DNA of 22,674 bases from Clostridia bacterium (lineage in GTDB: Bacteria > Bacillota > Clostridia > Christensenellales > UBA1242): NCBI GenBank assembly GCA_028694075.1, contig JAQUUD010000017.1, positions 1-22,674 of the forward strand. Direction: 5' to 3'. The notes beneath the pieces were generated by a model. That model was not told where the DNA came from and searched no databases. It was given only the letters and a program-made list of their open reading frames with translations. Positions 6,444-15,700 of the stretch are shown piece after piece. Position numbers and translations under genes: made by a program. Positions within the stretch are counted from its first letter, which is position 1. Every line of letters starts with the position of its first letter.

Positions 6444-9251
6444 CTAATTATTCGAATTATTTGAATTAAATATTTTTTTCAAGAACATACCCGTGTATGA
6501 ATTTTCATTGTTTGAAATTTCTTCCGGCGTCCCTTGAGCAATAACATCACCGCCCTTATCTCCGCCCTCTGGACCTAAATCAATGCAATAATCCGCACAT
6601 TTAATAACATCAAGATTATGCTCAATAACAATCACCGAATTGCCATTGTCAACAAGTTTCTGCAAGATATCAATTAGTTTTTTTACATCATATGAATGTA
6701 AGCCCGTTGTCGGTTCGTCTAAAACATAAATCGTTTTTCCCGTTCCTTTTCTGGCAAGTTCGCTGGCAAGTTTTACTCTTTGGGCTTCGCCCCCGCTTAA
6801 AGTTGTTCCCGACTGACCAAGTTTAATATAACCCAGCCCGACATCATTTAGCGCTTTAACTTTTGAATAAATTGCCGGAATATTTTCAAAAAATTTTAAG
6901 GCATCTTCTACAGTCATATCAAGCACATCATAAATGTTTTTGCCTTTATACTTAACTTCCAAAGTTTCTCTATTATATCTTTTGCCCTTGCAAACTTCAC
7001 AAGGAACTTCAATATCCGACAAAAAATACATTTCAATTTCTCTTATGCCCGCACCTTCGCACGCTTCACATCTTCCGCCTCTAACATTAAAACTGAAACG
7101 CCCCGGCTTAAACCCCCGTTCTTTTGCATCTTGTGTTGCTGAAAAAAGTTCCCGCACATGTGTAAACAAGCCCGAATATGTTGCTGGATTGCTTCGCGGT
7201 GTTCGTCCGATTGGCGATTGGTCTATCAATATAATTTTATCTAATAATTCAACATTTTCGATTTTGTCAAACTTACCTAATTCCAGCCGACTTCTATTCA
7301 ATATATTTGAAAGATACGGAAACAAAACACCATTTACAAGTGAACTTTTACCGCTTCCTGAAACACCAGTTACAGCAGTCAGCACACCAAGTGGAATATC
7401 CAAATTTATATTTTTAAGGTTATTTTCTTTTGCGCCTATTATTTTCAAAAAATCTTTTGGTTTTCGCCTTTCTTTTGGCATATCTATTGTAAGCTTTCCA
7501 TTTAAAAACATTCCTGTAACTGATTGCTTACAATTTTGAACATCTTGAAGTGAGCCCGCCACAACAATCTGCCCACCGTGAACACCCGCATAGGGTCCGA
7601 TATCAACAAGATAATCAGCACTGCGAATTGTGTCTTCATCGTGCTCCACAACAATCAAAGTGTTTCCCAAATCACGCAACTTAAATAAGGCATTCAAAAG
7701 TTTTTCATTATCTCTTTGATGAAGCCCGATGCTCGGCTCGTCCAAAATATAAAGCACACCAACAAGCCCACTTCCAATTTGAGTTGCAAGCCTTATTCTT
7801 TGAGATTCTCCGCCACTTAAAGATTCTGCACTTCGGGATAATGTAAGATAATTCAAACCGACATCAAGCAAAAACTTTAACCTTGCATTTATTTCTCTGA
7901 TAACGCTTTCTGCAATTTCGGCATCTGCTTTTTTAATTTTTATATTATTTAAATAGTCCAGCAATTTATCAATGCTCAAACTGCAAAATTGGCTTATATC
8001 TTTTCCGTCAATTTTAATTGACAAAGCCTCATTGCTTAATCTTTTACCTTCACATTTATGGCACATATGTTCACTGAAAAACTTTTTAATTTCATATCGT
8101 ATATATTCACTTTTGGTTTCTTTAAACCGTCTTGACAAATTTTTGCTTATGCCCTCAAAAGTAACTTTTCGTCCGTTAATGTCAAGTTCTTCATTATTTC
8201 CGTATAAAATAATTTCCAAATGTTTTCTTGGCAATTCTTTAATCGGTTTATTTAAATTAATGCCGTATTTTTTGCTTAATGCTTCAAAATATAAACTTGC
8301 CACGCTTCCCGGCTCTGCAATCCAGCCAGCAAAATTAAACGCCCCCTGATTAATTGAAAGATTTTGATTTTTTAAAATTTTGCTTTCATCAATATCTGTT
8401 ATATATCCAAGCCCACTGCAAACATCGCACGCACCGAATGGACTGTTAAATGAAAAAGTGCGGGGCGTTATTTCGCCTATTGAATATCCGCAATTCGGGC
8501 AGGAATAATTCGTTGAAAACAAATGCTGTTCTTCGCCTCTTTGACAAATCACAATGCCTTCGGCAAGTTTTAAAGCCGTTTCAATGCTTTCAGCAATTCT
8601 GCCCTCATTTTCTTTGTTAACAACAAGCCTGTCCACCACAACATTTAGAGTGTGTCGTATATTTTTATCTAAATTTAATTCTTCTTCAAGCAAATACATA
8701 TTGCCGTCAATCATAACCCTGACATATCCGCTTCGTTTCAAACTTTCGAGCAATTTATTATGACTACCTTTTTGACCACGCACAACAGGCGCCAAAATTA
8801 AGGTTTTATTATCATTACAAGAAAGCATAATTTTATCAACAATTTGATCAACCGACTGTTTTTCAATGGGCTTTTTGCAATTTGGGCAATAAGGAACGCC
8901 AATGCGTGAATATAAAAGCCTCAAATAATCATAAATTTCGGTAACTGTTCCAACTGTTGAGCGAGGATTATGATTAGTGCTTTTTTGGTCAATTGAAATT
9001 GATGGCGACAACCCTTCAATGCTTTCAACATCAGGTTTTTGTGTCTGACCCAAAAATTGCCTTGCATAAGATGACAAACTTTCGACATATCTTCTTTGCC
9101 CTTCAGCAAAAATTGTATCGAATGCGAGTGTTGATTTTCCGGAGCCACTCACTCCTGAAAAAACAACCAGTTTATTCCTTGGAATTTCCAAACTGACATT
9201 TTTTAAATTATTTTCTTTCGCACCAATAATTTTTATTATATTTTTTTCCAT
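6444..9251 (-). CDS. uvrA: Excinuclease ABC subunit A
   Basis: The 935 residues are close to the usual UvrA length (about 940). UvrA is the damage-recognising ATPase of nucleotide excision repair, a dimer that loads UvrB on distorted DNA. Seen in order: Walker A GVSGSGKST (33-41), a zinc-site half CPNC near 122-125, a second CPNC and CDVC near 250-280, the ABC signature LSGGESQRIRLATQIGSGL near 477, a second Walker A GVSGSGKSS near 630, the C-terminal zinc module CEAC...CEVC near 728-755, and the second signature LSGGEAQRVKLASELARKG near 815. No key residue is missing. The ATG at 9251 has AAGGA 14 nt upstream, a long spacing. It follows uvrB by 147 nt on the same strand, the classical uvrBA order, so co-transcription is likely. 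Confidence 0.98.
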   Translation of the reverse strand: MEKNIIKIIGAKENNLKNVSLEIPRNKLVVFSGVSGSGKSTLAFDTIFAEGQRRYVESLSSYARQFLGQTQKPDVESIEGLSPSISIDQKSTNHNPRSTVGTVTEIYDYLRLLYSRIGVPYCPNCKKPIEKQSVDQIVDKIMLSCNDNKTLILAPVVRGQKGSHNKLLESLKRSGYVRVMIDGNMYLLEEELNLDKNIRHTLNVVVDRLVVNKENEGRIAESIETALKLAEGIVICQRGEEQHLFSTNYSCPNCGYSIGEITPRTFSFNSPFGACDVCSGLGYITDIDESKILKNQNLSINQGAFNFAGWIAEPGSVASLYFEALSKKYGINLNKPIKELPRKHLEIILYGNNEELDINGRKVTFEGISKNLSRRFKETKSEYIRYEIKKFFSEHMCHKCEGKRLSNEALSIKIDGKDISQFCSLSIDKLLDYLNNIKIKKADAEIAESVIREINARLKFLLDVGLNYLTLSRSAESLSGGESQRIRLATQIGSGLVGVLYILDEPSIGLHQRDNEKLLNALFKLRDLGNTLIVVEHDEDTIRSADYLVDIGPYAGVHGGQIVVAGSLQDVQNCKQSVTGMFLNGKLTIDMPKERRKPKDFLKIIGAKENNLKNINLDIPLGVLTAVTGVSGSGKSSLVNGVLFPYLSNILNRSRLELGKFDKIENVELLDKIILIDQSPIGRTPRSNPATYSGLFTHVRELFSATQDAKERGFKPGRFSFNVRGGRCEACEGAGIREIEMYFLSDIEVPCEVCKGKRYNRETLEVKYKGKNIYDVLDMTVEDALKFFENIPAIYSKVKALNDVGLGYIKLGQSGTTLSGGEAQRVKLASELARKGTGKTIYVLDEPTTGLHSYDVKKLIDILQKLVDNGNSVIVIEHNLDVIKCADYCIDLGPEGGDKGGDVIAQGTPEEISNNENSYTGMFLKKIFNSNNSNN

Positions 9252-9398
9252 TTATTATTAATTTTTCCTTATTTTTTATTTTTTTATTATTTAATTAGTA
9301 TTTTTTATTATTTAATATATTTTAATTATATTTTTAATATTAAATATTTAATTTTTCATATTTTCCTATTAATTTATTTATTATTTATTATTTATTAT
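9252..9398 (-). repeat. Extremely AT-rich uvrB-uvrA spacer with TTTATTA tandem repeat
   Basis: The spacer contains almost no G or C. At 9377-9401 the heptamer TTTATTA occurs three times in tandem followed by a partial copy, and the uvrB stop codon lies in the last copy. No stem able to terminate transcription is seen, consistent with read-through from uvrB into uvrA. An AAGGA (9266-9270 on the minus strand) is the only ribosome-site-like motif. Confidence 0.7.
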
Positions 9399-11354
9399 TT
9401 ATTTTAATTTTTCTAATTGTTTTTTTATTTTACTAATACTTTCTCTAAGTTCAATAGCGGCTTCAAAATCAAGTGCATTTGAAGCAATTTTCATAAGTCC
9501 TTTAAGTTTTTCAATTTCCTTAATCATCTCTGTTTTTGACATTCTATCGCTAACTTTCTTTGAAATTTCCAAAGTGCCAAACCATTCTTTTTTTATTGTT
9601 GTCGGTGTTATATTGTGTTCAAGATTATACTTTGTTTGAATTTCTCGCCTGCGGTTTGTTTCATCAATTGCTTTTTTCATTGATTTTGTTATTTTGTCTG
9701 CAAACATTATAACTCGACCCTTTTCGTTTCGTGCCGCCCGACCTATTGTTTGAATAAGTGCACCTTCGCTTCTTAAAAAACCTTCCTTATCTGCATCTAA
9801 AATGCAGACCAATTCAACTTCTGGCAAATCCAGCCCTTCTCGCAATAAATTAATTCCAACAAGGACATCAAATTCCCCCTTTCTCAGTCCGCTTAAAATT
9901 TCAATTCTTTCAAGTGTGTCAATTTCCGAATGCATATATTTTACTTTAAAATTATAATCCGCTAAAAATTTTGTTAGATTTTCAGACATTTTCTTTGTTA
10001 AAGTCGTTATTAAAACACGATGTTTATTTTTTATTGTTTCTTCAATTTCAAACATCAATCGTTCCATTTGCCCTTCGGTTTTAACCACTTCTATGGACGG
10101 GTCTAATAGTCCGGTTGGTCTTAAAAATTGCTCCACAACTTGCCCGCCGAGATTAAGTTCATATGCACTTGGCGTTGCTGAAATATAAATTGCTTGCCCT
10201 AACTTTGTATTAAATTCCTGAAAATTTAAAGGTCGATTATCATAAGCAGAATTTAACCGAAATCCATAATTAACCAAATTGCTTTTCCTTGCTCGATCGC
10301 CGTTATACATTGCCCTGACTTGCGGAAGCATTATATGACTTTCATCAACTAATGTCAAAAAATCTTTTGGAAAATAATCTATAAGCGTAAACGGAGGATC
10401 GCCTATTGTTCTACCGTCAAAATATCTGGAATAATTTTCAATGCCATTGCAATAACCCAGTTCACGCATCATTTCAATGTCATACATAACCCGCTCTTTC
10501 AACCTTTGTGCTTCAATCAGTTTGTTTTGTTTTAAAAACTGTTCAACCTCAATGTCGCAATCAGTTTTGATTTGCGATAATGCGTTGTTTAATTTTTCAG
10601 AGCCAACTGCATAATGCGTTGCAGGAAAAATTGAAATATGCTTGAGATAATTTTTTGTATGTCCGCTAAGAACATCAAATTCTGAAATTTTTTCAATATC
10701 ATCACCAAAAAATTCAATTCTTATTGCCATTTCAGAACTTCCTGCAGGAAAAATATCAAGCGTGTCGCCTTTTGCTCTAAATGTACTTCTATGAAAATCA
10801 ACTTCGTTTCTTGTATACAAAATTTCAATTAGTTTTTTAATTATCTCATTTCGAGAAATATGCTGACCTTCACGCAAAGAAATTTGAAGATTTAAATATT
10901 CTTCCGGATTTCCAAGACCATAAATGCAAGAAACAGACGCCACGACAATCGTATCTCTTCTTTCAAGCAGTGAAGCGGTTGCCGAGTTTCTAAGTTTGTC
11001 AATTTCATCATTTATCGCCATATCCTTTTCAATATAGGTGTCTGAACTTACAATGTATGCTTCCGGTTGATAATAATCATAATAACTGACGAAAAATTCA
11101 ACTCTATTATGCGGGAAAAACTCTCTAAACTCATTACAAAGTTGTGCTGCCAAAATTTTATTATGGGCAATCACAAGTGTTGGTCTGTTAACTTTTTCAA
11201 TTAGATTTGCCATTGTATAAGTTTTTCCGCTTCCAGTAACACCAAGCAAAACCTGCGAACGCAACCCATCACAAATCCCCTCCGTAAGCTTTTCAATCGC
11301 TTGCGGTTGGTCGCCCGACGGCTTGAATTTAGATACCAACTGAAATTTATTCAT
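9399..11354 (-). CDS. uvrB: Excinuclease ABC subunit B
   Basis: From the ATG at 11354 this is 651 residues, a normal UvrB length, starting MNKFQLVSKFKPSGDQPQAI like B. subtilis UvrB. UvrB is the helicase-fold subunit that verifies damage after UvrA loading and recruits UvrC. Seen: Walker A GVTGSGKT (38-45), the beta-hairpin region SYYDYYQPEAYIVSSDTYIE that inserts between the DNA strands, the DESH motif, helicase motifs with TIGRAARN, and a C-terminal UVR motif (LDFEAAIELRESI) for UvrC contact. An in-frame ATG at 11372 would add six residues, but a TATAAT box lies between the two ATGs (11361-11366), so the shorter form should be the real one, probably made from a leaderless mRNA. It forms a uvrBA unit with the gene downstream. 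Confidence 0.98.
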   Translation of the reverse strand: MNKFQLVSKFKPSGDQPQAIEKLTEGICDGLRSQVLLGVTGSGKTYTMANLIEKVNRPTLVIAHNKILAAQLCNEFREFFPHNRVEFFVSYYDYYQPEAYIVSSDTYIEKDMAINDEIDKLRNSATASLLERRDTIVVASVSCIYGLGNPEEYLNLQISLREGQHISRNEIIKKLIEILYTRNEVDFHRSTFRAKGDTLDIFPAGSSEMAIRIEFFGDDIEKISEFDVLSGHTKNYLKHISIFPATHYAVGSEKLNNALSQIKTDCDIEVEQFLKQNKLIEAQRLKERVMYDIEMMRELGYCNGIENYSRYFDGRTIGDPPFTLIDYFPKDFLTLVDESHIMLPQVRAMYNGDRARKSNLVNYGFRLNSAYDNRPLNFQEFNTKLGQAIYISATPSAYELNLGGQVVEQFLRPTGLLDPSIEVVKTEGQMERLMFEIEETIKNKHRVLITTLTKKMSENLTKFLADYNFKVKYMHSEIDTLERIEILSGLRKGEFDVLVGINLLREGLDLPEVELVCILDADKEGFLRSEGALIQTIGRAARNEKGRVIMFADKITKSMKKAIDETNRRREIQTKYNLEHNITPTTIKKEWFGTLEISKKVSDRMSKTEMIKEIEKLKGLMKIASNALDFEAAIELRESISKIKKQLEKLK

Positions 11355-11360
11355 AAATTT

Positions 11361-11369
11361 ATTATAGCA
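11361..11369 (-). promoter_or_regulatory. Extended -10 promoter of uvrB, leaderless geometry
   Basis: Minus strand TGC-TATAAT (11361-11369), a perfect extended -10 box, ends 6 nt (AAATTT) before the ATG at 11354. No convincing -35 is present, as is common for extended -10 promoters. The transcript should start at about the A of the ATG; no Shine-Dalgarno sequence exists. Confidence 0.75.
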
Positions 11370-11483
11370 CATTTGTTCAAAAAATGAAATACAAAATTAA
11401 CTAATATTTTATATTATTAATAATCAATATTTAGAGTTTTAAAGTCAGAATTATATATCATTGTCATTATATCGCATTTTATA

Positions 11484-11575
11484 GGCGAGAATTTGGATTT
11501 TGCCAAAGGCAAAATTAAACTTTCTTATAAGAAAGTTTGCTTTTCGCATAAACGCGAAAAGCCCAAATTCTCGCC
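11484..11575. repeat. Cloverleaf palindromic element, copy 3 (92 nt)
   Basis: Outer stem 11484-11496 with 11563-11575 is 13 perfect pairs (GGCGAGAATTTGG); the flanking A11483 and A11576 do not pair. Arms: 11497-11504/11508-11515 (8 bp, loop AAA), 11517-11526/11529-11538 (a perfect palindrome, about 9-10 bp) and 11539-11547/11554-11562 (9 bp, loop ATAAAC). Linkers are 0, 1, 0 and 0 nt. It lies 3' of the small helix-turn-helix/membrane gene at 11644 and upstream of the uvrB promoter. This is the most AT-rich copy, showing that the plan is kept even when base composition changes. On the plus strand it is followed by ATTTTTT. Confidence 0.9.
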
Positions 11576-11643
11576 ATTTTTTCAAAGAAACTTAAATGTT
11601 AAATATAATTTAAAACTTAACTATAAACACTATTCGGTTATAA

Positions 11644-12003
11644 TCATGCAAAAATTGCTTTAAGAATTAATCCGACAATAAAACTTAGAACTGTTATGCC
11701 TAATGTTCTAAGCAATAACATAACCATTTCTTTTCTATGCTTTACTAAATCTTTTTTAAAAGTCAATCCTTTATTTTTTAATGAAATGCAATAAAAATAT
11801 CCTTTTTTACCGTCACTAAATACCAAATCAATATAATTATCCTTGTTCAGAGTTAACATAATTTCATCAAGTTCAGCGATTGAAAGAATGTATTTTCTAG
11901 AAACAAATTCAGCAATTTGTCCGGCAGAAATAAGATATGATTTCTTACCCGAACATATCTCGCTTAAAAACAACATAACCATTTTTTCTTTTTTTTCTAA
12001 CAT
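11644..12003 (-). CDS. Small helix-turn-helix-like protein with C-terminal membrane anchor (paralogue A)
   Basis: I do not recognise a named family. From the ATG at 12003 the product is 119 residues: a basic N-terminal helix, a segment of about 75 residues that looks like a winged-helix fold (SAGQIAEFVSRKYILSIAEL near 26-45, then a beta-like VFSDGKKGYFYCISL near 61-75), a basic linker and one membrane helix (about 93-117, LLLRTLGITVLSFIVGLILK). The neighbour at 12100-12480 has the same plan and clear similarity (ML-x-K/R start, DxxxYIxLxxSD versus ExGEYVSVKYSD). A TTG at 12027 could add eight residues, but the ATG start matches the paralogue. There is no Shine-Dalgarno sequence. It ends in TGA. 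Cytosolic DNA binding at the membrane is inferred from layout only; transmembrane regulators or anti-sigma-like proteins are alternatives. Confidence 0.6.
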   Translation of the reverse strand: MLEKKEKMVMLFLSEICSGKKSYLISAGQIAEFVSRKYILSIAELDEIMLTLNKDNYIDLVFSDGKKGYFYCISLKNKGLTFKKDLVKHRKEMVMLLLRTLGITVLSFIVGLILKAIFA

Positions 12004-12099
12004 AACAAAAATAAAAAGGTAAAACAAAACTATTTCTAAATTGCAATTTTAAGACTACTTAACAAAAAGCCTTGCCAAAACCCGATAAGAGAAAATTTA

Positions 12100-12480
12100 T
12101 CAATTGATGTCAATTAATAAATTAAATATTAGTGTGCCCAAAAATGAACCTATTAATGCACTTAAAAAAGCGTATATATATATTTTAGCGCCGATGTTCT
12201 TTATTGATTTAGTGTTTGTTAATTGAATATCATCGCTTTCAATAAACTGGCGACCAAAGGGCAACGGGCATAAACAAAACTGGTCATCATCAGAATATTT
12301 AACAGACACATATTCGCCATTTTCAAGATGTTTAATAATTTGAGAAATTATTTCCTTGTCAGCGTTAAAATTTTTCGGCAAGGCAGAAAGAATGTCGCTG
12401 GCTTCAATGATTTTATATGAGCCTTCAGAACACTCTTTGACTAAAAAATTTAATACACCTTTAGATCTAACATCAAGCAT
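12100..12480 (-). CDS. Small helix-turn-helix-like protein with C-terminal membrane anchor (paralogue B)
   Basis: This 126-residue protein is a paralogue of the product encoded 96 nt downstream. It has an N-terminal helical part (VLNFLVKECSEGSYKIIEAS, residues 9-28), a predicted recognition-helix region (about 38-54, ending in ISQIIKHLENGEYVSVKYSD), a beta-wing (FCLCPLPFGRQFI, 68-80), a polar linker and a single membrane helix (about 99-122, rich in small residues: FLSALIGSFLGTLIFNLL). The fold assignment is by eye. It ends in TGA and lacks a Shine-Dalgarno sequence; an AATAAT box lies 6 nt before the ATG, the same spacing as at uvrB and lepB. The pair probably forms one transcript. No target or signal can be named. 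Confidence 0.6.
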   Translation of the reverse strand: MLDVRSKGVLNFLVKECSEGSYKIIEASDILSALPKNFNADKEIISQIIKHLENGEYVSVKYSDDDQFCLCPLPFGRQFIESDDIQLTNTKSIKNIGAKIYIYAFLSALIGSFLGTLIFNLLIDIN

Positions 12481-12639
12481 ATATTTATTATTGACATATT
12501 TATGAAAATATATTAATGAAACAGTTTAAGTGAGTAATTGAATCGGGTGAAGCCAGTTAAATACGTTAGTCAATAAACAAACAACTATTAAAAAATAATA
12601 ACTAATCAAATTTTTTCTTGCTTAAAAAAATAAAAAAAC
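12481..12639 (-). other. Spacer upstream of paralogue B
   Basis: AT-rich sequence without an open reading frame; together with the terminator and the tail up to 12789 it makes a gene-free stretch of 309 nt. Apart from the AATAAT-type box before the ATG at 12480, I see no clear signal here. Confidence 0.4.
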
Positions 12640-12676
12640 CTCCGCATTTGCAAACTTAAAGTTTGCAAATGCGGAG
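12632..12676 (-). terminator. Rho-independent terminator of the surface-protein gene
   Basis: 12640-12657 pairs perfectly with 12659-12676 (18 positions, about 16 bp with a TTAAA-type loop), beginning CTCCGCATTTGCAAACTT. On the minus strand it is followed by GGTTTTTTTATTTTTTT. It lies about 115 nt after the stop codon at 12790. Confidence 0.9.
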
Positions 12677-12789
12677 ATTTAGCATTTAAAATGATTATAT
12701 TATAACTTCTGTTTAAACAATTTTATAATTAATATTAAATTCGTTAAAATTTTAAATCAATCTTTAATGCTTTTACTATTAACTTAAAA

Positions 12790-15700
12790 TTATTTTTTAT
12801 ATTTACTTTCTAATTTCTTTTTAGAAACTACAAAGTAAGTTATAACCCCGCCCAACATAAGCACTGAAATTATTATAAGAATTGTTCCCAAAATTTCTTC
12901 TGCTGTCATTCCAATGTTATCTTCGGCGCCAACTGTAAATGTGATGTTATCATAAGTTGCAATTTTACCGGAAGTGTCGCCAATTTCAATTGTAACTTTA
13001 TATGAACCCGCTGTTTCAATTTCATACGAGAATCTTAAATCGTCATTTTCACTTGTTAAATCATATTCATCACCAGTTGTAGTGTTCTTCACAGTAATGC
13101 TGATTGACGCATCTTCCTTTAAAGAATAAATCCCTGTGCTTTCATTATATAAAATTATATCGCCGTCTATTTCGTCAATTGCACTTATTTTACTAAAATC
13201 AATTTCTATTTCATCACCAATTGCATATTCAGCATTTAATAAGTCATCTTCAACAGTCAATTCTGGTGCTTCGCAATCACCAACATCTAATGTTACACTT
13301 TTGCTTGTTTCGTTGCCATAATTATCTATAAGCACATATTTGATTGTATAAGTGTTATCTGTTGTAAATCTGTCATAATCAAACAAATTTTCAGATTCAT
13401 TAAGATAAATTGTATATGTTATGCCACTTGTTGTTGAAACTTTAACATAAGATGCTGACAGATCAACATCATTGTCTGAGAATTCTGGAAGAGGAATGTC
13501 TAATTCAACTCCTGGCTGAAAATTGTTAAGCCCTGCAAAGAAACTTTCTATTTCAGTAAAGTCCACAAAAACCGGTCCTGTTGTGTCCACAACATCAACG
13601 TCAAATATCGCACTTTCTATAGGGTCAAGTTGAACTCCTGTTGCTTTCACTTTAAGAATTGCTTTATATTGGATTTTATAATTTCCAACTTCTTTTGGTA
13701 TAAAAATATAATTTGATAATAAATCACGGTTTGTTGGTCCTGTGATTATAACATCATAAGTTCCGCCAACAAGTTCCAACAAGTCAGTGTCAAACACCAA
13801 ACTTGGAATTGGAAGTTGAATGGTTTCACCTTTTTCAGCTGTTCCGTTATTAATCTGAGAACCAAGCCCTGTGAATTCAATCACAACATCGTCCCAGTTG
13901 GTTGCAATTGTCAAACCAAACATTAATATTGTTTTATTGTTTTCCGCATCAGTTGAAATATAAGTTATTGTATATTCTCCCGCCTGATTAGCGCAAAATT
14001 TTGCATTTGAATATGTTAATGCGGTTCCACTTCTAACAATTGTTGCATCATAAGAAGTATAATATACTCCATTATTTACAATTATAACTTCAATATTTAA
14101 ATAATTTACTAAATCATCACCATAAACAACGGTTGGAAGAACAATGTCATTACCTTGAACATAACCGTTTTCATTTTGCTCAATATCAATATTACTACTT
14201 GTAATTGTTGTAGGCTCGCTATCGCCTGCATTTAAAATGATTACTGACTGCTGTGCAAAACCTTCGTTTCCACTATTGTCTTGTGAATATGCTTTTATCG
14301 TAATTTTTTCTATTGTGTTATCAGTTATTGTAAAACTATATTCTTGAGTGTCTTCATCATAAGAAATAATGCTAATATCGTTATCTGCACGAATTTCTGC
14401 CAAATCACTGCCGTTTTTCGTTATAAAGTATGTTACATAAACGCTTAATCTTGAATCAGGTTGGGTTGACTGGTCGGCTGCTGTCGGCGCGCTGAAAGTT
14501 ACTTCTTCATTTAAAAACACTGCAACAGGCAAGTTTTCAGGAAAAGTTACAATCGGGGCTTCTTCATCTAAGAAACCTTGTTCCAAACGCATTGAGAAAG
14601 TTTTATAATCTTTGCCATTTCCTGCCTTGTCATAAGCATAATATAAAACAGTATGTGTTCCGCTAAGAAGTTTGTTAGCGCTATCTGCCTCTGAAACCAC
14701 ATAAATTTGTGATTCTGTAATGCTAATATCTTCGCCGTTTATGTTAACTTTAAACACTTCGTGATTTGCAATACCTGTTAGTTCGTATATTGAATTAAAC
14801 ACTAAAATTTTGCCATTTACATTTTCTTCTATATCATCTTTTTCATTAAAAACAGATGTATTGCTAGAATCTTTTATTGTTCTATATAATGTTAAATTAT
14901 CTTTAACGATTCCGTTTGCAGAATCAGTTGCATAAATCGGAAACAATAAGATGTTTACGAGACTATTATAATTTGCTATTGCTTCAGTTGCATCAGTATA
15001 GTCAGTTAAAACTCCATTTGCATCTAAATCATCTTCAGTATAAGGCATAATAACAATAGGATTTGGTGATGTTGTATCTGCAACATCTTCAATTTCAAAA
15101 CTTGAACTTGAAACAGTTGCTTCTTTGCCAAAAATATTTTTCACTGTATATGTTATTACATAATCGCCATCAAGTATAGGTGTGAAATAATATGCACCTT
15201 CTTCAAATGTTATAACACCGGTCTCATCATCTAATTCATATGTTGTCGTATCACCAACGGTAATTTGTGCTTCAACTGTGTAATAAACTTCTATTTCGTC
15301 ATCTTCTATACCTGATGTCGTGTTATATCCCGTTACAGTCGGAAGTTTTTTTGCAACTCCGATTTCAGCAGTTTCAGGTTTTGATGTTGAACCATAATTA
15401 TATTTAAAATCAAAACCATTATCATAACTTAAATCTGCTTTGATTGTTTTTTGAATGTAAGCAACAACTTTGGCTCCAACAAAATAATTATAGGTTATTG
15501 TATATGTTCCATTTGAGTCTGGGTCTAAAACAAGAACATCATAAACCACTTCATTTTCGTCTGTAAATTCGTCAAGCAACAATTCAAAATTTGTTCCAGT
15601 TCCTGAAAATGTTACTGTTGTTTCAACTTCGGCACCTTCCATAATTTCGCCTTCAGCATCAACCACAATCGGATTTGGGAGAGTAATGCTTAATGCATCA

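Noticed and set aside
6934..7539. 201-residue plus-strand ORF opposite uvrA
   Set aside because: Antisense shadow of the conserved second ATPase half of UvrA; composition follows the complementary codons.
11355..11372. Six-residue longer N-terminus of UvrB (ATG at 11372)
   Set aside because: A perfect extended -10 box lies between the two ATGs, and the shorter start matches the UvrB family N-terminus.
12004..12027. TTG start giving a 127-residue form of paralogue A
   Set aside because: The paralogue next door starts with the equivalent ML residues, and there is no ribosome site for the TTG.
12790..12960. LPXTG-type sorting signal in the surface protein
   Set aside because: The residues before the last membrane helix (GAEDNIGMTAEE) hold no LPXTG or NPQTN-like motif.
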